DNA of 45,314 nucleotides from contig JAGBKI010000026.1 of NCBI GenBank assembly GCA_017933995.1, positions 1 through 45,314 on the forward strand. Reading direction: 5' to 3'. The notes below the pieces were generated by a model, which saw nothing but the letters and a program-made list of their open reading frames with translations, was not told the origin of the DNA and ran no database searches. Position numbers and translations under genes: made by a program. Within the stretch, counting starts at the first letter, position 1; the number at the start of each line of letters is the position of its first letter. This DNA comes from Bacteroidaceae bacterium (GTDB taxonomy: Bacteria > Bacteroidota > Bacteroidia > Bacteroidales > Bacteroidaceae). Shown here in pieces: positions 6,361 to 14,160 of the stretch.

Positions 6361-8058
6361 ATGTCACGAAAGTTTATTGTATATATAGCACTGGCCTTCG
6401 CGTCGCTTTCGGCACGTGGGGCAGTGGCGGACTTGCTGGCTGCGTTCGACAGTAAGCCCACGGTGGAACATGCCAATGCCTATTTTGCGGCTTTGGACAA
6501 GGAGGGCTTCACGGACAGCCGCGTGACCTTCCGCGCTGATACGCCCGCCGACACGCTGAAACTGCAAGTGTGGTATTGGGCGGCGGAATACCTTAACGAC
6601 GCTCAGCGTTATGCCGATGCGCGTCGCTATGGCGAGCGTGCCTTGCCGCTTGCCCGCGCGGGCGGCGACAAGACTCTTTACGGCGACTGCCTGAACATTT
6701 TGGCCGTTGTCTGCGTGCGGCTCGGCGATTTCGCCCCCGCCGTGGGCTATGCCAAAGCCTGCAACGACCTTGACCGTGCTACGGGCGACGCCGACAAGAT
6801 TTCCTCGTCGCTCAACACGCTGGCTGGCATCTATATGGCCTCCCGACAGCCCGAGGAGGCTCGGAAATACATTTTAGAGGCCATCGCCTTTAGCCGCCGG
6901 GCCGACAACCCTGCACGGCAGGCGGTGCTCTTCGGGCTGGCCTCGGAGGTGTATCGCAGCCTCGGCCTTGGCGACAGCGCGCTCTACTTTTCGGAGCAGG
7001 CGCTGGCGCTGGAGCAGCGGCTGGGGCGCAATGACAAGGTGGCTGTGAGGCGTGCGCAGATGGCTGATGCCCTCATCAGTCTGGGGCGCACCGACGAGGC
7101 CGCGCGGCAGTTGCTGGCGGCCATTCCGCAACTGCGTGCCGACGGCAACACCCACTCGCTGGCCATTGCCTGCAACCAGATGGGCGACGTCTGCCTGGGG
7201 AGCGGCAAGGACGCTGAGGCAGCCAAGTACTATGCCGAGGCGCTTGACATTTTCCTTGCCCAGCACGACCTCTACAACGAGAGCCATAGCCGCAAGGGAC
7301 TCTACAACGCACTGCGCAAGAGCGACCCCCAGGCCGCTATGGCCCACAACGACCGCTACAACCAGCTGCGCGATTCGCTCTACGACCGCGAGACGGGCGA
7401 GCTGTTGAGCCAGTATGCCGCGCGCTACGGCAACGAGCGCCTACAGGACGAGAACGAAAGCCTGCGGCGGTCGCGCTGGCTGTGGATTGGCGGGCTGCTG
7501 GGATTGCTGGCACTGTTGGCTTTCGCCACGTGGATGCGGAGCCGTCGGCGCGTTCACGCCTTGCGCAAGGCCTTGGCCATAGCCCAGGCGGCGACAGCGC
7601 GACCAGCCGCGACGGAGACGGAGGGTGGTCAGGGCGGTGCGCCCCATGCTGCTACAGTCTCCCCGCAGCGCGAAGTGCCGTCGGAGGCACCGGCCGCTGT
7701 GCCGACGGATGCAGACATCCTGCAAAGCGTGGCCGATGCCGTGGCCGACGGAATGCAGTCGGGGCAGACCGATGTGGCCAGCATTGCCGCGCGTCTTGAC
7801 ATCACTGCGGCCACGCTGCGCCGCCGTGTGTGGGCCGCTGCCCACCAGACCCCCAAGAACTATATCACGGCGTTGCAGATGCAGCACGCCGCTCACCTGC
7901 TCACCGCGTCGCCCACGTTGTCGATGAGGGAGGTGGCGCGCGCCTGCGGTTTCGAGGAGCCGAGCAATTTTGTCCGTGTCTTCAAGCGCGTGTATGGCGT
8001 GACGCCTTCCCGCTACATCGCTGCGCAGGTGTGCCCAGGCGAGGGCAGGCAGGAGTAA
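6361..8058 (+). CDS. TPR sensor / AraC-type HTH transmembrane regulator
   Basis: 565 residues. Signal-like N-terminus (FIVYIALAFASLSARGA). From about residue 60 to 340 there are tetratricopeptide-like helical pairs (DARRYGERALPLARAGG, EARKYILEAIAFSRR, EAAKYYAEALDIFL) predicted to be periplasmic. One transmembrane helix lies at about 373-392 (WLWIGGLLGLLALLAFATWM), then an Ala/Pro linker. A C-terminal AraC-family DNA-binding domain (about 450-557) shows both HTH helices: VASIAARLDITAATLRRRV and SMREVARACGFEEPSNFVRV followed by FKRVYGVTPSRY. There is no histidine kinase or receiver domain, so it resembles the Bacteroidetes TPR-AraC hybrids rather than hybrid two-component systems. It lies upstream of and parallel to the SH3/WG-repeat operon, which could be its target (inferred from position only). 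Confidence 0.88.
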   Translation: MSRKFIVYIALAFASLSARGAVADLLAAFDSKPTVEHANAYFAALDKEGFTDSRVTFRADTPADTLKLQVWYWAAEYLNDAQRYADARRYGERALPLARAGGDKTLYGDCLNILAVVCVRLGDFAPAVGYAKACNDLDRATGDADKISSSLNTLAGIYMASRQPEEARKYILEAIAFSRRADNPARQAVLFGLASEVYRSLGLGDSALYFSEQALALEQRLGRNDKVAVRRAQMADALISLGRTDEAARQLLAAIPQLRADGNTHSLAIACNQMGDVCLGSGKDAEAAKYYAEALDIFLAQHDLYNESHSRKGLYNALRKSDPQAAMAHNDRYNQLRDSLYDRETGELLSQYAARYGNERLQDENESLRRSRWLWIGGLLGLLALLAFATWMRSRRRVHALRKALAIAQAATARPAATETEGGQGGAPHAATVSPQREVPSEAPAAVPTDADILQSVADAVADGMQSGQTDVASIAARLDITAATLRRRVWAAAHQTPKNYITALQMQHAAHLLTASPTLSMREVARACGFEEPSNFVRVFKRVYGVTPSRYIAAQVCPGEGRQE

Positions 8059-8207
8059 GTCCTTTTCACTCCGTCGGCAGCAATAGAGTGGCTTCCTGGC
8101 AGACGGATTGGGCCAGACGTGCCACTGGAAACGACGCATTCGTAACGAAATCCCGCCATTTCATACCGAAAGCCACCGCGCATTTGGCTGCAGGGCTGCG
8201 GCTCGTA

Positions 8208-8215
8208 TACTTTTG
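8208..8215 (+). promoter_or_regulatory. -7 box TACTTTTG for the SH3/WG operon
   Basis: TACTTTTG with TTTGG at 8183-8187, about 20 bp upstream, fits the -33/-7 spacing. The first ATG of the operon is about 270 nt downstream. Bases 8059-8207 show no other recognisable feature. Confidence 0.6.
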
Positions 8216-8221
8216 CACCAT

Positions 8222-8484
8222 CAAAACTGTGACGGACTAACCTTGGCGCAAATCCCCGCGCAAGAAATCTTGCTTCAGCAGACGTAGGAAATCTTTGACG
8301 AACAAGAGAGAACCGGCCGGGGAACAGCCGAACACCGCAATAAGCCCTTCACCCGCCCGTGGCGGCACAGTGGTATGGTGCATTGAGCCAGTCCGGCTTT
8401 TCCCCGGCCCCGAATGGGGGCGCGTGCAAAGGGAGCCGTCACGCCAAGCGACACGCAAACAAACCCCTTAAATCCATATCCGTT
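8222..8484 (+). promoter_or_regulatory. Long, structured 5' leader of the SH3/WG operon
   Basis: About 260 nt between the probable transcription start and the ATG at 8485. It contains a small palindrome GCAAGAAATCTTGC near 8263-8276, and a perfect 10-bp long-range pair GGCCGGGGAA (8315-8324) with TTCCCCGGCC (8400-8409) that could close a domain holding further GC-rich segments. There is no convincing small ORF and no riboswitch class I recognise. A leader this long is unusual in this window, where leaders are 20-100 nt. Confidence 0.4.
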
Positions 8485-9240
8485 ATGAAAAGAAACACAA
8501 TCCTTACCGCCCTGGCTTGCCTGCTGGCACTGGGCATGGGCGCGCAGACGCCCAAAGACGTGATGATGCGCTACCACGAGACCCGCATCGAGAACCTGCC
8601 CAAGAACTTTGTGGCGGTGACGAAGATGAACGTGAACGTTCGCGAAGACGCCAGCATCAAGGCACCGCGTATGCAGGAGAACTTCGGTATGGGCTACCGC
8701 CAGGTGGGCCGCTGGGTGTTCCCGTGCTTGGCGGAAAAGAACGGGTGGTACAACATCCCCCTGCTGCCCTCGATGCACACGGGCTGGATAAGCGGCACGC
8801 TCGCCGTCCGCACGGGCACCACACCGATTGACTTGGCCGCCGTGCGCAACAAGGCGTTTTTCGTGCAGGACGGCTACATTCGCGTGGAGAAGCACACGGA
8901 GACGGGACTGCTGCTGATGGAACACCACGTGGAGATTGGGGATTACGACGACCCCGATATCGTGGTCTACACCGACCTCTATATAGGCCGCCAAGTGAAG
9001 CCCGGGCTGCTGGTTTTCTTCAAGTCCTGGCGGATGAAAGCCGAGGACGTGGTGTATAGGTTTTATATCGAGAACCACACAACGCTTGTGGACTTCCCTA
9101 ACGAGGGCGAGGGCTACGTCGGCATGGACCTTGAGAACATTCCCTGCAAGACGCTCTTCCACTTCTTCGGGCAGCCCGAAGAAACCATCGACGCACAATT
9201 CAACGCTGTTTTCGTCACTTCCGATTTGCTGAAGTGGTAG
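8485..9240 (+). CDS. Exported bacterial SH3-like domain protein
   Basis: 251 residues from the ATG at 8485, which begins a clear signal peptide MKRNTILTALACLLALGMGAQ. Longer in-frame extensions upstream lie in the leader and lack signal features. After cleavage, residues 45-110 match a bacterial SH3 fold: MNVNVREDASIKAPRM (strand, RxxAS-type turn) and a later TGWISGTLAV segment. The remainder is a beta-rich region of unknown type with alternating charged and aromatic residues. Probably periplasmic or surface-located. It lies 51 nt upstream of the WG-repeat lipoprotein gene in the same operon, so the two may act together at the envelope. No catalytic motif is visible. Confidence 0.7.
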   Translation: MKRNTILTALACLLALGMGAQTPKDVMMRYHETRIENLPKNFVAVTKMNVNVREDASIKAPRMQENFGMGYRQVGRWVFPCLAEKNGWYNIPLLPSMHTGWISGTLAVRTGTTPIDLAAVRNKAFFVQDGYIRVEKHTETGLLLMEHHVEIGDYDDPDIVVYTDLYIGRQVKPGLLVFFKSWRMKAEDVVYRFYIENHTTLVDFPNEGEGYVGMDLENIPCKTLFHFFGQPEETIDAQFNAVFVTSDLLKW

Positions 9241-9291
9241 GGTCGGCGCGTTTGCAAAGGGAGAAAGAAACTATCTAAAAGGACTACGACA

Positions 9292-10911
9292 ATGAAAAAA
9301 GTTTTCGTACTCATGGCTGCGCTCGTGCTGCTGGCCTCTTGCGGCGGTAGTGGCGACGACCAGGTGGAATACCTCGCCTTCCGAAACGGCGAGGGGCTGT
9401 GGGGACTTGTTGCCCCGAACGGCAAGGTGCTCTTTGAGGGCAAGTTCAAGAACAAACCGTCGCTCGTGCTCCACGGCGTGTTCTCCGTGAAGAACGAGGA
9501 GGGTTTCTACGAAGTCTACACTGCCGAGGCCGAGCCTCAGCGCGTGGGCGACGCCTACGTGGCACTCGGCGACTTCTTCGAGGGCGTGGCCCCCGCCGTA
9601 CCCGAACTGGGCTACATCCGCTACATCGACACCAAGGGCAAGGTGGCCTTCGACCTGAAAGAGATTGACGGCAAGCCCGTAAACGCCGCGAGCAGTTTCC
9701 ACGACGGGCACGCCTGGTTCAAACAGGGTGACAAGATGGGCTACATCGACCGCAGCGGCAAGGTGGCCGTCAGCGCCGTCTACAAAGACGCCAACCACTT
9801 CCACGACGGGCGCGCCGTGGTGACCGACACGCTGGGCCGCTGGCAGGTCATCGACCACAACGGCAAGCGCATCTTCGGCAAGGACGAGGTGGGAGGCCGC
9901 CCTGTGCGCTATGAGGACTACAACGACATAGGCTACTCCGAGGGGCTGCTGCCCGTGATGAACGCTTTCCGCGAGCTGCAACTCTACGACAAGGACGGCA
10001 AGCCCGTCGGCGAGGCCATACCTTTCTCCGCCATCCAGTCGTTCCAGAACGGCGTGGCTGTCATCAGCTACCGCAACAAGCAGGCGCTTGTGGACAAGGA
10101 GGGCGGCCATGCCTCGGAAGCGGCCTACCAGCGCATCTACTCAAACGGCCATCTGCGCTATGCGCTTGAGAACTACCGTTCCAACGCCTTCCGCCTGGAC
10201 AGCGAGGGCAAGCGCACGGGCGACGAAGAATACACCACCGTTTCGCTCTACCCCTCGTTCGTGAAGGACTGCGACAAATACCTCGTCGTGCGCGACCTCA
10301 AGGGGCGCGGCTGCGTGGTCGAGGCCAGCGGCGGCAAGGAAGTGGCCGAGTGCCAGCCCGGCATCGACTTCGAGTTCGGCAGGCGCGCTGCCGTCGTGTC
10401 GCAGTTCGTGGACACTGACAAACTGCTCTCCCTGCTCGACATCAGCGCCGACGGTTTCGGGGGCGCCAAGATGAACCTCTCCGCCGCCGACATCGCCAAG
10501 GCCTGGGGCATCAGCGCCGAGGGCTACACGCGCCCCGACTTCCTTGCGAGCGGAAAGGAAACGCCCGAGGCGGGTTTGTACTGCGACGCGCAGTTTGACG
10601 ACTTCTTCCTCACCGAAACCACGCCGCCCGCCTTCAGCCAAAGCCTGAAGCCCAGCGAACTCAACGCCACGCTCACGCTCTACAACGCGTCGCAGCCTAT
10701 GTGCGTGGGGCTGTACAAGGCCGTCGTGAAGCACCTGCTCAAACTATGCGGCGAAGACCCCGAAAACCACCCCATCTATTCCACCGTGGAGGAAACCTTC
10801 TACCCGCCCAGCGGCCACACGCTCTACGTCTCCCGCCACAACAATGTCTTTGAGTTCCGCATGTGGGACGAGGGCGACGGCGACTACGGTGCCGGTGACG
10901 ATATGATGTGA
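9292..10911 (+). CDS. WG-repeat (KWG) surface lipoprotein
   Basis: 539 residues. Lipoprotein signal MKKVFVLMAALVLLASC with the lipobox Cys at 17, followed by GGSGDD, so probably outer-membrane anchored. Residues 30-330 hold about seven degenerate WG/KWG repeats, e.g. GLWGLVAPNGKVLFEGKF, GYIRYIDTKGKVAFDL, KMGYIDRSGKVAVSAVY and WQVIDHNGKRIF. Such repeats form beta-propeller-like blades in other proteins. The last 130 residues are a different domain (DFFLTETTPPAFSQSL to the end) without repeats and not recognised. A second gene of an operon with the SH3 protein, it ends at a hairpin shared with convergent glyA. Confidence 0.8.
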   Translation: MKKVFVLMAALVLLASCGGSGDDQVEYLAFRNGEGLWGLVAPNGKVLFEGKFKNKPSLVLHGVFSVKNEEGFYEVYTAEAEPQRVGDAYVALGDFFEGVAPAVPELGYIRYIDTKGKVAFDLKEIDGKPVNAASSFHDGHAWFKQGDKMGYIDRSGKVAVSAVYKDANHFHDGRAVVTDTLGRWQVIDHNGKRIFGKDEVGGRPVRYEDYNDIGYSEGLLPVMNAFRELQLYDKDGKPVGEAIPFSAIQSFQNGVAVISYRNKQALVDKEGGHASEAAYQRIYSNGHLRYALENYRSNAFRLDSEGKRTGDEEYTTVSLYPSFVKDCDKYLVVRDLKGRGCVVEASGGKEVAECQPGIDFEFGRRAAVVSQFVDTDKLLSLLDISADGFGGAKMNLSAADIAKAWGISAEGYTRPDFLASGKETPEAGLYCDAQFDDFFLTETTPPAFSQSLKPSELNATLTLYNASQPMCVGLYKAVVKHLLKLCGEDPENHPIYSTVEETFYPPSGHTLYVSRHNNVFEFRMWDEGDGDYGAGDDMM

Positions 10912-10962
10912 GCCTGCGCTCTGTTCTATAGGCTTCCCCTTTTTGCCGGGGAACCGCCATAC

Positions 10963-11005
10963 AGAAAGCGTGCGCTCCGCTGGATGCGGGGCGCACGCTG
11001 TTTCT
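10963..11005. terminator. Bidirectional terminator between the WG lipoprotein gene and glyA
   Basis: Nine-bp perfect stem AGCGTGCGC (10967-10975) and GCGCACGCT (10991-10999) with flanking A and T tracts (GAAA, TTTC) on both sides. It sits between two convergent genes. Confidence 0.7.
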
Positions 11006-11033
11006 TGACCCTCTTGGGGCTGGTGGGGCTGGC

Positions 11034-12311
11034 TTACCAGGCGAAGAGCGGGTACTGCTTCATCGTCTCGTTCACCTCGGCACGGACGGCGGCAATGACC
11101 TGCTCGTCCTCGGGGGCGTTGAGCACGCGCTCGATGAGTTCGGCAATCTTGTCCATCAGGTCCTCCTTGGCACCGCGCGTGGTGATGGCGGGCGTGCCGA
11201 GGCGGATGCCGCTGGTCTGGAAGGCCGAGCGCGTGTCGAAGGGTACCATGTTCTTGTTCACCGTGATGTCGGCGGCGACGAGGGCGTTCTCGGCCACCTT
11301 GCCGGTCAGTTCGGGGTACTTGGGACGCAGGTCGACAAGCATCGAGTGGTTGTCCGTGCCGCCGCTGACGATGGCGAAACCGCGCTGTACGAGCTGGTCG
11401 GCCAGGCGGGCGGCGTTCTTCTTCACCTGCAGCGCGTACTCCTTCCACTCGGGGCGCAGCGCCTCGCCGAAGGCCACGGCCTTGGCGGCGATGACGTGCT
11501 CAAGCGGGCCGCCCTGCTGGCCGGGGAACACGGCACTGTCGAGCAGCGACGACATCTTGCGCACGACGCCCTTCTTCGTGGTCTTGCCCCACGGGTTGTC
11601 AAAGTCCTTGCCCATCAGGATGATGCCGCCGCGCGGGCCGCGCAGGGTCTTATGGGTGGTGGAGGTGACGATGTGGGCGTACTTCACGGGGTTGTCGAGC
11701 AATCCAGCGGCGATGAGGCCGGCGGGGTGGGCCATGTCTACCATAAAGATGGCGCCTACCTGGTCGGCGATGCGGCGCATACGGGCGTAGTCCCACTCGC
11801 GGCTGTAGGCCGAGCCGCCGCCGATGATGAGGCGGGGCTTGTGCTCCAGGGCGAGGCGCTCCATCTCGTCGTAGTCCACGCGCCCGGTCTCGCGGTCGAG
11901 GTTGTAGCCCACGGGGCGGTAGAGGATGCCACTGGTGTTCACTGCCGAGCCGTGGCTGAGGTGGCCGCCGTGGTCGAGGTTGAGGCCCATGAAGGTGTCG
12001 CCGGGCTTGAGGCAGGCCAGGAAGACGGCGGCGTTGGCCTGCGCGCCGCTGTGGGGCTGCACGTTGGCGTATTCGGCGCCGAAAAGCTGCTTGACGCGCT
12101 CGATGGCGATGGTCTCCGTCCGGTCCACCACCTGGCAGCCGCCGTAGTAGCGGTGGCCGGGGTAGCCCTCGGCGTACTTGTTGGTGAGCCAGGAACCCAT
12201 GGCCTGCATCACCTCGTCGCTCACGAAGTTCTCGGAGGCGATGAGCTCGATGCCGCGCAGCTGGCGCTGGTGCTCGGCCTCGATGAGCTGGAAAATCTGT
12301 GTGTCTTTCAT
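11034..12311 (-). CDS. glyA: Serine hydroxymethyltransferase
   Basis: 425 residues, normal length. It converts serine and tetrahydrofolate to glycine and 5,10-methylene-THF (PLP enzyme, cytoplasmic), feeding purine and thymidylate synthesis. Visible motifs: [72 protein letters not shown], and the PLP lysine K221 in [15 protein letters not shown]. It lies 170 nt downstream of pyrI on the same strand. In Bacteroidales pyrB, pyrI and glyA commonly form one cluster (recalled gene order), so it is probably transcribed with pyrI through the nonamer repeat between them. I see no strong -7 box of its own. Confidence 0.98.
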   Translation of the reverse strand: MKDTQIFQLIEAEHQRQLRGIELIASENFVSDEVMQAMGSWLTNKYAEGYPGHRYYGGCQVVDRTETIAIERVKQLFGAEYANVQPHSGAQANAAVFLACLKPGDTFMGLNLDHGGHLSHGSAVNTSGILYRPVGYNLDRETGRVDYDEMERLALEHKPRLIIGGGSAYSREWDYARMRRIADQVGAIFMVDMAHPAGLIAAGLLDNPVKYAHIVTSTTHKTLRGPRGGIILMGKDFDNPWGKTTKKGVVRKMSSLLDSAVFPGQQGGPLEHVIAAKAVAFGEALRPEWKEYALQVKKNAARLADQLVQRGFAIVSGGTDNHSMLVDLRPKYPELTGKVAENALVAADITVNKNMVPFDTRSAFQTSGIRLGTPAITTRGAKEDLMDKIAELIERVLNAPEDEQVIAAVRAEVNETMKQYPLFAW

Positions 12312-12338
12312 TGTTTATAGGTTAGTTTGTGAGTCTTT

Positions 12339-12481
12339 ATAAGGTTTAAGAAGTTTAATGAGGTTTAAGAGGTTTAATCCGTCCGGCGCGGGAAGCGGTT
12401 GTGAACGGAGGCGGTGTGCGGAGGAAGTCGGAGGCAGGATGTATTAAACCTCTTAAACTTCTTAAACCTCTTAAACCTTAA
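12339..12481. repeat. Nonamer GGTTTAAGA repeat arms in inverted orientation between pyrI and glyA
   Basis: Arm 1 (12339-12378) has four 9-nt words of the type AGGTTTAAG/AGGTTTAAT. Arm 2 (12441-12481) has four inverted words TTAAACCTC, TTAAACTTC, TTAAACCTC, TTAAACC. The roughly 62-nt spacer is GC-rich and unique. The arms can pair over about 37 nt with few mismatches, giving a large hairpin in the pyrI-glyA transcript. Arm 2 touches the pyrI stop codon. Confidence 0.85.
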
Positions 12482-12940
12482 TTACACGATTTCTACCTTT
12501 TCAAGCCTTTGCTCGTGTTCGCAATAGTGGCAGCGCACCGTAGCGTTGTCTTTCACGTGGAAGCGCGTGGGCATCGGCTCGTTGTTGGAGATGCAGACGG
12601 GGTTGTCGCAGCGTATGATGCCGCGCAGCGTCTCGGGCAGGCGCACCTGGTGTTTCTCCACCACGTCGTAGTTGCGGATGATGCTCAGCGTGGCGCCGGG
12701 GGCCACGACGCTGAGGCGGTCCACCTCGTCGGGCGTGAAGAACTTGTCGGCCACCTTGATGATGCTCTTCTTGCCCATCTGCCCGCTTTCGAGGTTGCAC
12801 CCCACCACCACGGCGGAGGCCAGCCCCTGGAGGCCGAGCAGGTTCACGACGTCGAAGATGCGGCTCGACGGGATGTGGTCAATCACCGTGCCGTCCTTGA
12901 TGGCGGCCACGAGCAGTTCCTGGTTGGGTGTCTTTTGCAT
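12482..12940 (-). CDS. pyrI: Aspartate carbamoyltransferase regulatory subunit
   Basis: 152 residues from ATG 12940 (MQKTPNQELLVAAIKDGTVIDHI). The frame extends upstream to 12997, but the shorter start matches PyrI N-termini. It binds CTP/ATP and holds catalytic PyrB trimers together. Allosteric-domain motifs GTVIDHIPS and DVVNLLGL are present, as is the zinc domain with C111, C116, C137 and C140 (spacing as in E. coli PyrI: CxxxxC and CxxC). It is normally next to pyrB; here the minus-strand pyrB lies 2.86 kb upstream with two opposite-strand genes between them. pyrI has its own -7 box (13053-13060), which would preserve expression. A nonamer repeat starts at its stop codon. Confidence 0.96.
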   Translation of the reverse strand: MQKTPNQELLVAAIKDGTVIDHIPSSRIFDVVNLLGLQGLASAVVVGCNLESGQMGKKSIIKVADKFFTPDEVDRLSVVAPGATLSIIRNYDVVEKHQVRLPETLRGIIRCDNPVCISNNEPMPTRFHVKDNATVRCHYCEHEQRLEKVEIV

Positions 12941-13052
12941 AAATTCGGGGGCTTTGCGCTGGGGCTTTGGTTTCGCGGGATTTACGCAGACTTGCACCGG
13001 CGTGCCGATGCAAATCCGTGGTTCACAGGTGTCTTGTCAGTGTTTCGCGAAG

Positions 13053-13060
13053 CAAAAGTA
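13053..13060 (-). promoter_or_regulatory. -7 box TACTTTTG for pyrI(-glyA)
   Basis: TACTTTTG on the minus strand, about 112 nt before the pyrI ATG. It gives pyrI-glyA a promoter independent of pyrB. Confidence 0.65.
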
Positions 13061-13094
13061 AGCAAAAAAACCGATACTTCTGCACCTTCGTTCC

Positions 13095-13102
13095 TATATT
13101 TG
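13095..13102 (+). promoter_or_regulatory. -7 box TATATTTG in front of a candidate RNA gene
   Basis: TATATTTG on the plus strand, divergent from the pyrI box 35 bp away. No plausible ORF begins within 370 nt downstream, so it probably drives the candidate RNA at 13103-13412 or a long leader of the 13482 gene. Confidence 0.6.
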
Positions 13103-13412
13103 CAGCGTGAAACACGCAGCCCGCAAGCGGGCGGGTGGATTTCAGACATATTGAAAAGGACGTTACACGACGTTATCTTCGAGTCTCAAATCTCGCAAGT
13201 TTGATTCCACTCTTGAAGATTCGCAACGGGACGTCCGCGCCTAATCCGTATAATGCCTCCCGGCGGTCTTGGCCATCTCCCGGCCACCCCTGCCCACTCC
13301 GTATTATATTATATAGGCGTAGGCTGCGCGTTGCTTATCCTATGAGTGGAGGCAATGCGAGAGCCTGAGACTTCGGATAAGCAAGTAGTACAGACTCCCA
13401 CGTCTTTTTTTT
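13103..13412 (+). ncRNA. Candidate structured non-coding RNA or long leader, family not identified
   Basis: Starts after a TATATTTG box and ends in eight T (13405-13412). Possible long-range closing pairs: GACGT (13169-13173) with ACGTC (13400-13404), and GAGTCT (13181-13186) with AGACTC. Inside are a TGGCC/GGCCA hairpin near 13269-13285, TGCCTCC (13254-13260) with GGAGGCA (13348-13354), and a perfect 10-bp pair TTGCTTATCC / GGATAAGCAA (about 13331-13382). CGGAT near 13374 could also pair with ATCCG at 13244-13248, so two alternative folds exist. There is no coding frame of note. I checked for tmRNA, RNase P and SRP signature motifs and saw none. A 6S-like RNA is possible on size and single-rod pairing but unproven. 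Confidence 0.45.
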
Positions 13413-13481
13413 GTATGTCATGCTTATTCCTGTTTACAATAGCCTGCGGCAAGGGGGAGCCTGCTGCCCTACGAGTGACTT

Positions 13482-14144
13482 ATGAAGGAAGAAAACCAAG
13501 CGTGGCTGGCGGAAGCGTGCCGGAAAGGTTTCGGCACGATGAACAAGAACGACTACGAAGTCGCCACCTTTCACGCCATGCTTCAAGATGAACTGGCGCG
13601 GCTGTCGGACTATGCCATCAGCGTGCGCCTGAGAATCCCCGAATCGAAAGTCAGGCGCTTGCGCTACGAAGCCGCGTTGCGCTACGGCGACAGCAACAGC
13701 AACGAGAAATCCTACAAGGACAAGTTCACGGAGTTGCTGCTGCGCGGCAAGTTCCGCGTGACCGACAGCAACCGCATACAGTTCGCCATCAGCGACAAAC
13801 TGTTCCGCCTCTACCTCAACGACATGCTGATGCACGACGGGCGCTTTGCCGACACGTCCTTTAACCCCAACATTGTCTCGCTGCCCTACAAAGACCTTGA
13901 GTACCTTCTCATTCAGTTCGGCGAAAACACGCAGGAGCGGATTGACAAAATTAAGGAGACGGTCAAGGAGACCAACGTAGACCTGCCCAAGACAATGACC
14001 GAGTGCATCAAGGAAGTTGGCGCGGGGCTGGTCAAAAATGCGGCCAAGAAGGTGGCGGGCGAAAAACTGGCCGACTTTGTTGATCTACTCTTCAACAAAG
14101 CCGAGACCGCGATAAAGGACCAACTAAACAAAGGAAACAACTAA
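13482..14144 (+). CDS. Unrecognised cytoplasmic protein with HTH-like segment
   Basis: 220 residues, no signal peptide or membrane segment. Residues about 38-62 (LSDYAISVRLRIPESKVRRL) look like a helix-turn-helix whose second helix is rich in Arg/Lys. A basic region FRVTDSNRIQFAISDKLFRLYL and a C-terminal amphipathic helical stretch with alternating Lys/Asp/Glu (RIDKIKETVKETNVDLPKTM and onward) follow. I do not recognise the family. The start ATG 13482 follows the T-run of the candidate RNA by 70 nt. It lies 16 nt upstream of the next gene, so the pair form an operon inserted, against the direction of transcription, between pyrB and pyrI. GC is closer to its neighbours than in the downstream gene. 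Possible small regulator or effector; no function claimed. Confidence 0.6.
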   Translation: MKEENQAWLAEACRKGFGTMNKNDYEVATFHAMLQDELARLSDYAISVRLRIPESKVRRLRYEAALRYGDSNSNEKSYKDKFTELLLRGKFRVTDSNRIQFAISDKLFRLYLNDMLMHDGRFADTSFNPNIVSLPYKDLEYLLIQFGENTQERIDKIKETVKETNVDLPKTMTECIKEVGAGLVKNAAKKVAGEKLADFVDLLFNKAETAIKDQLNKGNN

Positions 14145-14160
14145 CCCAAAACTAACCATT

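Noticed and set aside
13103-13412. tmRNA, RNase P RNA or SRP RNA
   Set aside because: No tRNA-like ends or tag frame, no GAGGAAAGTCC-type RNase P core and no SRP tetraloop motif were seen.
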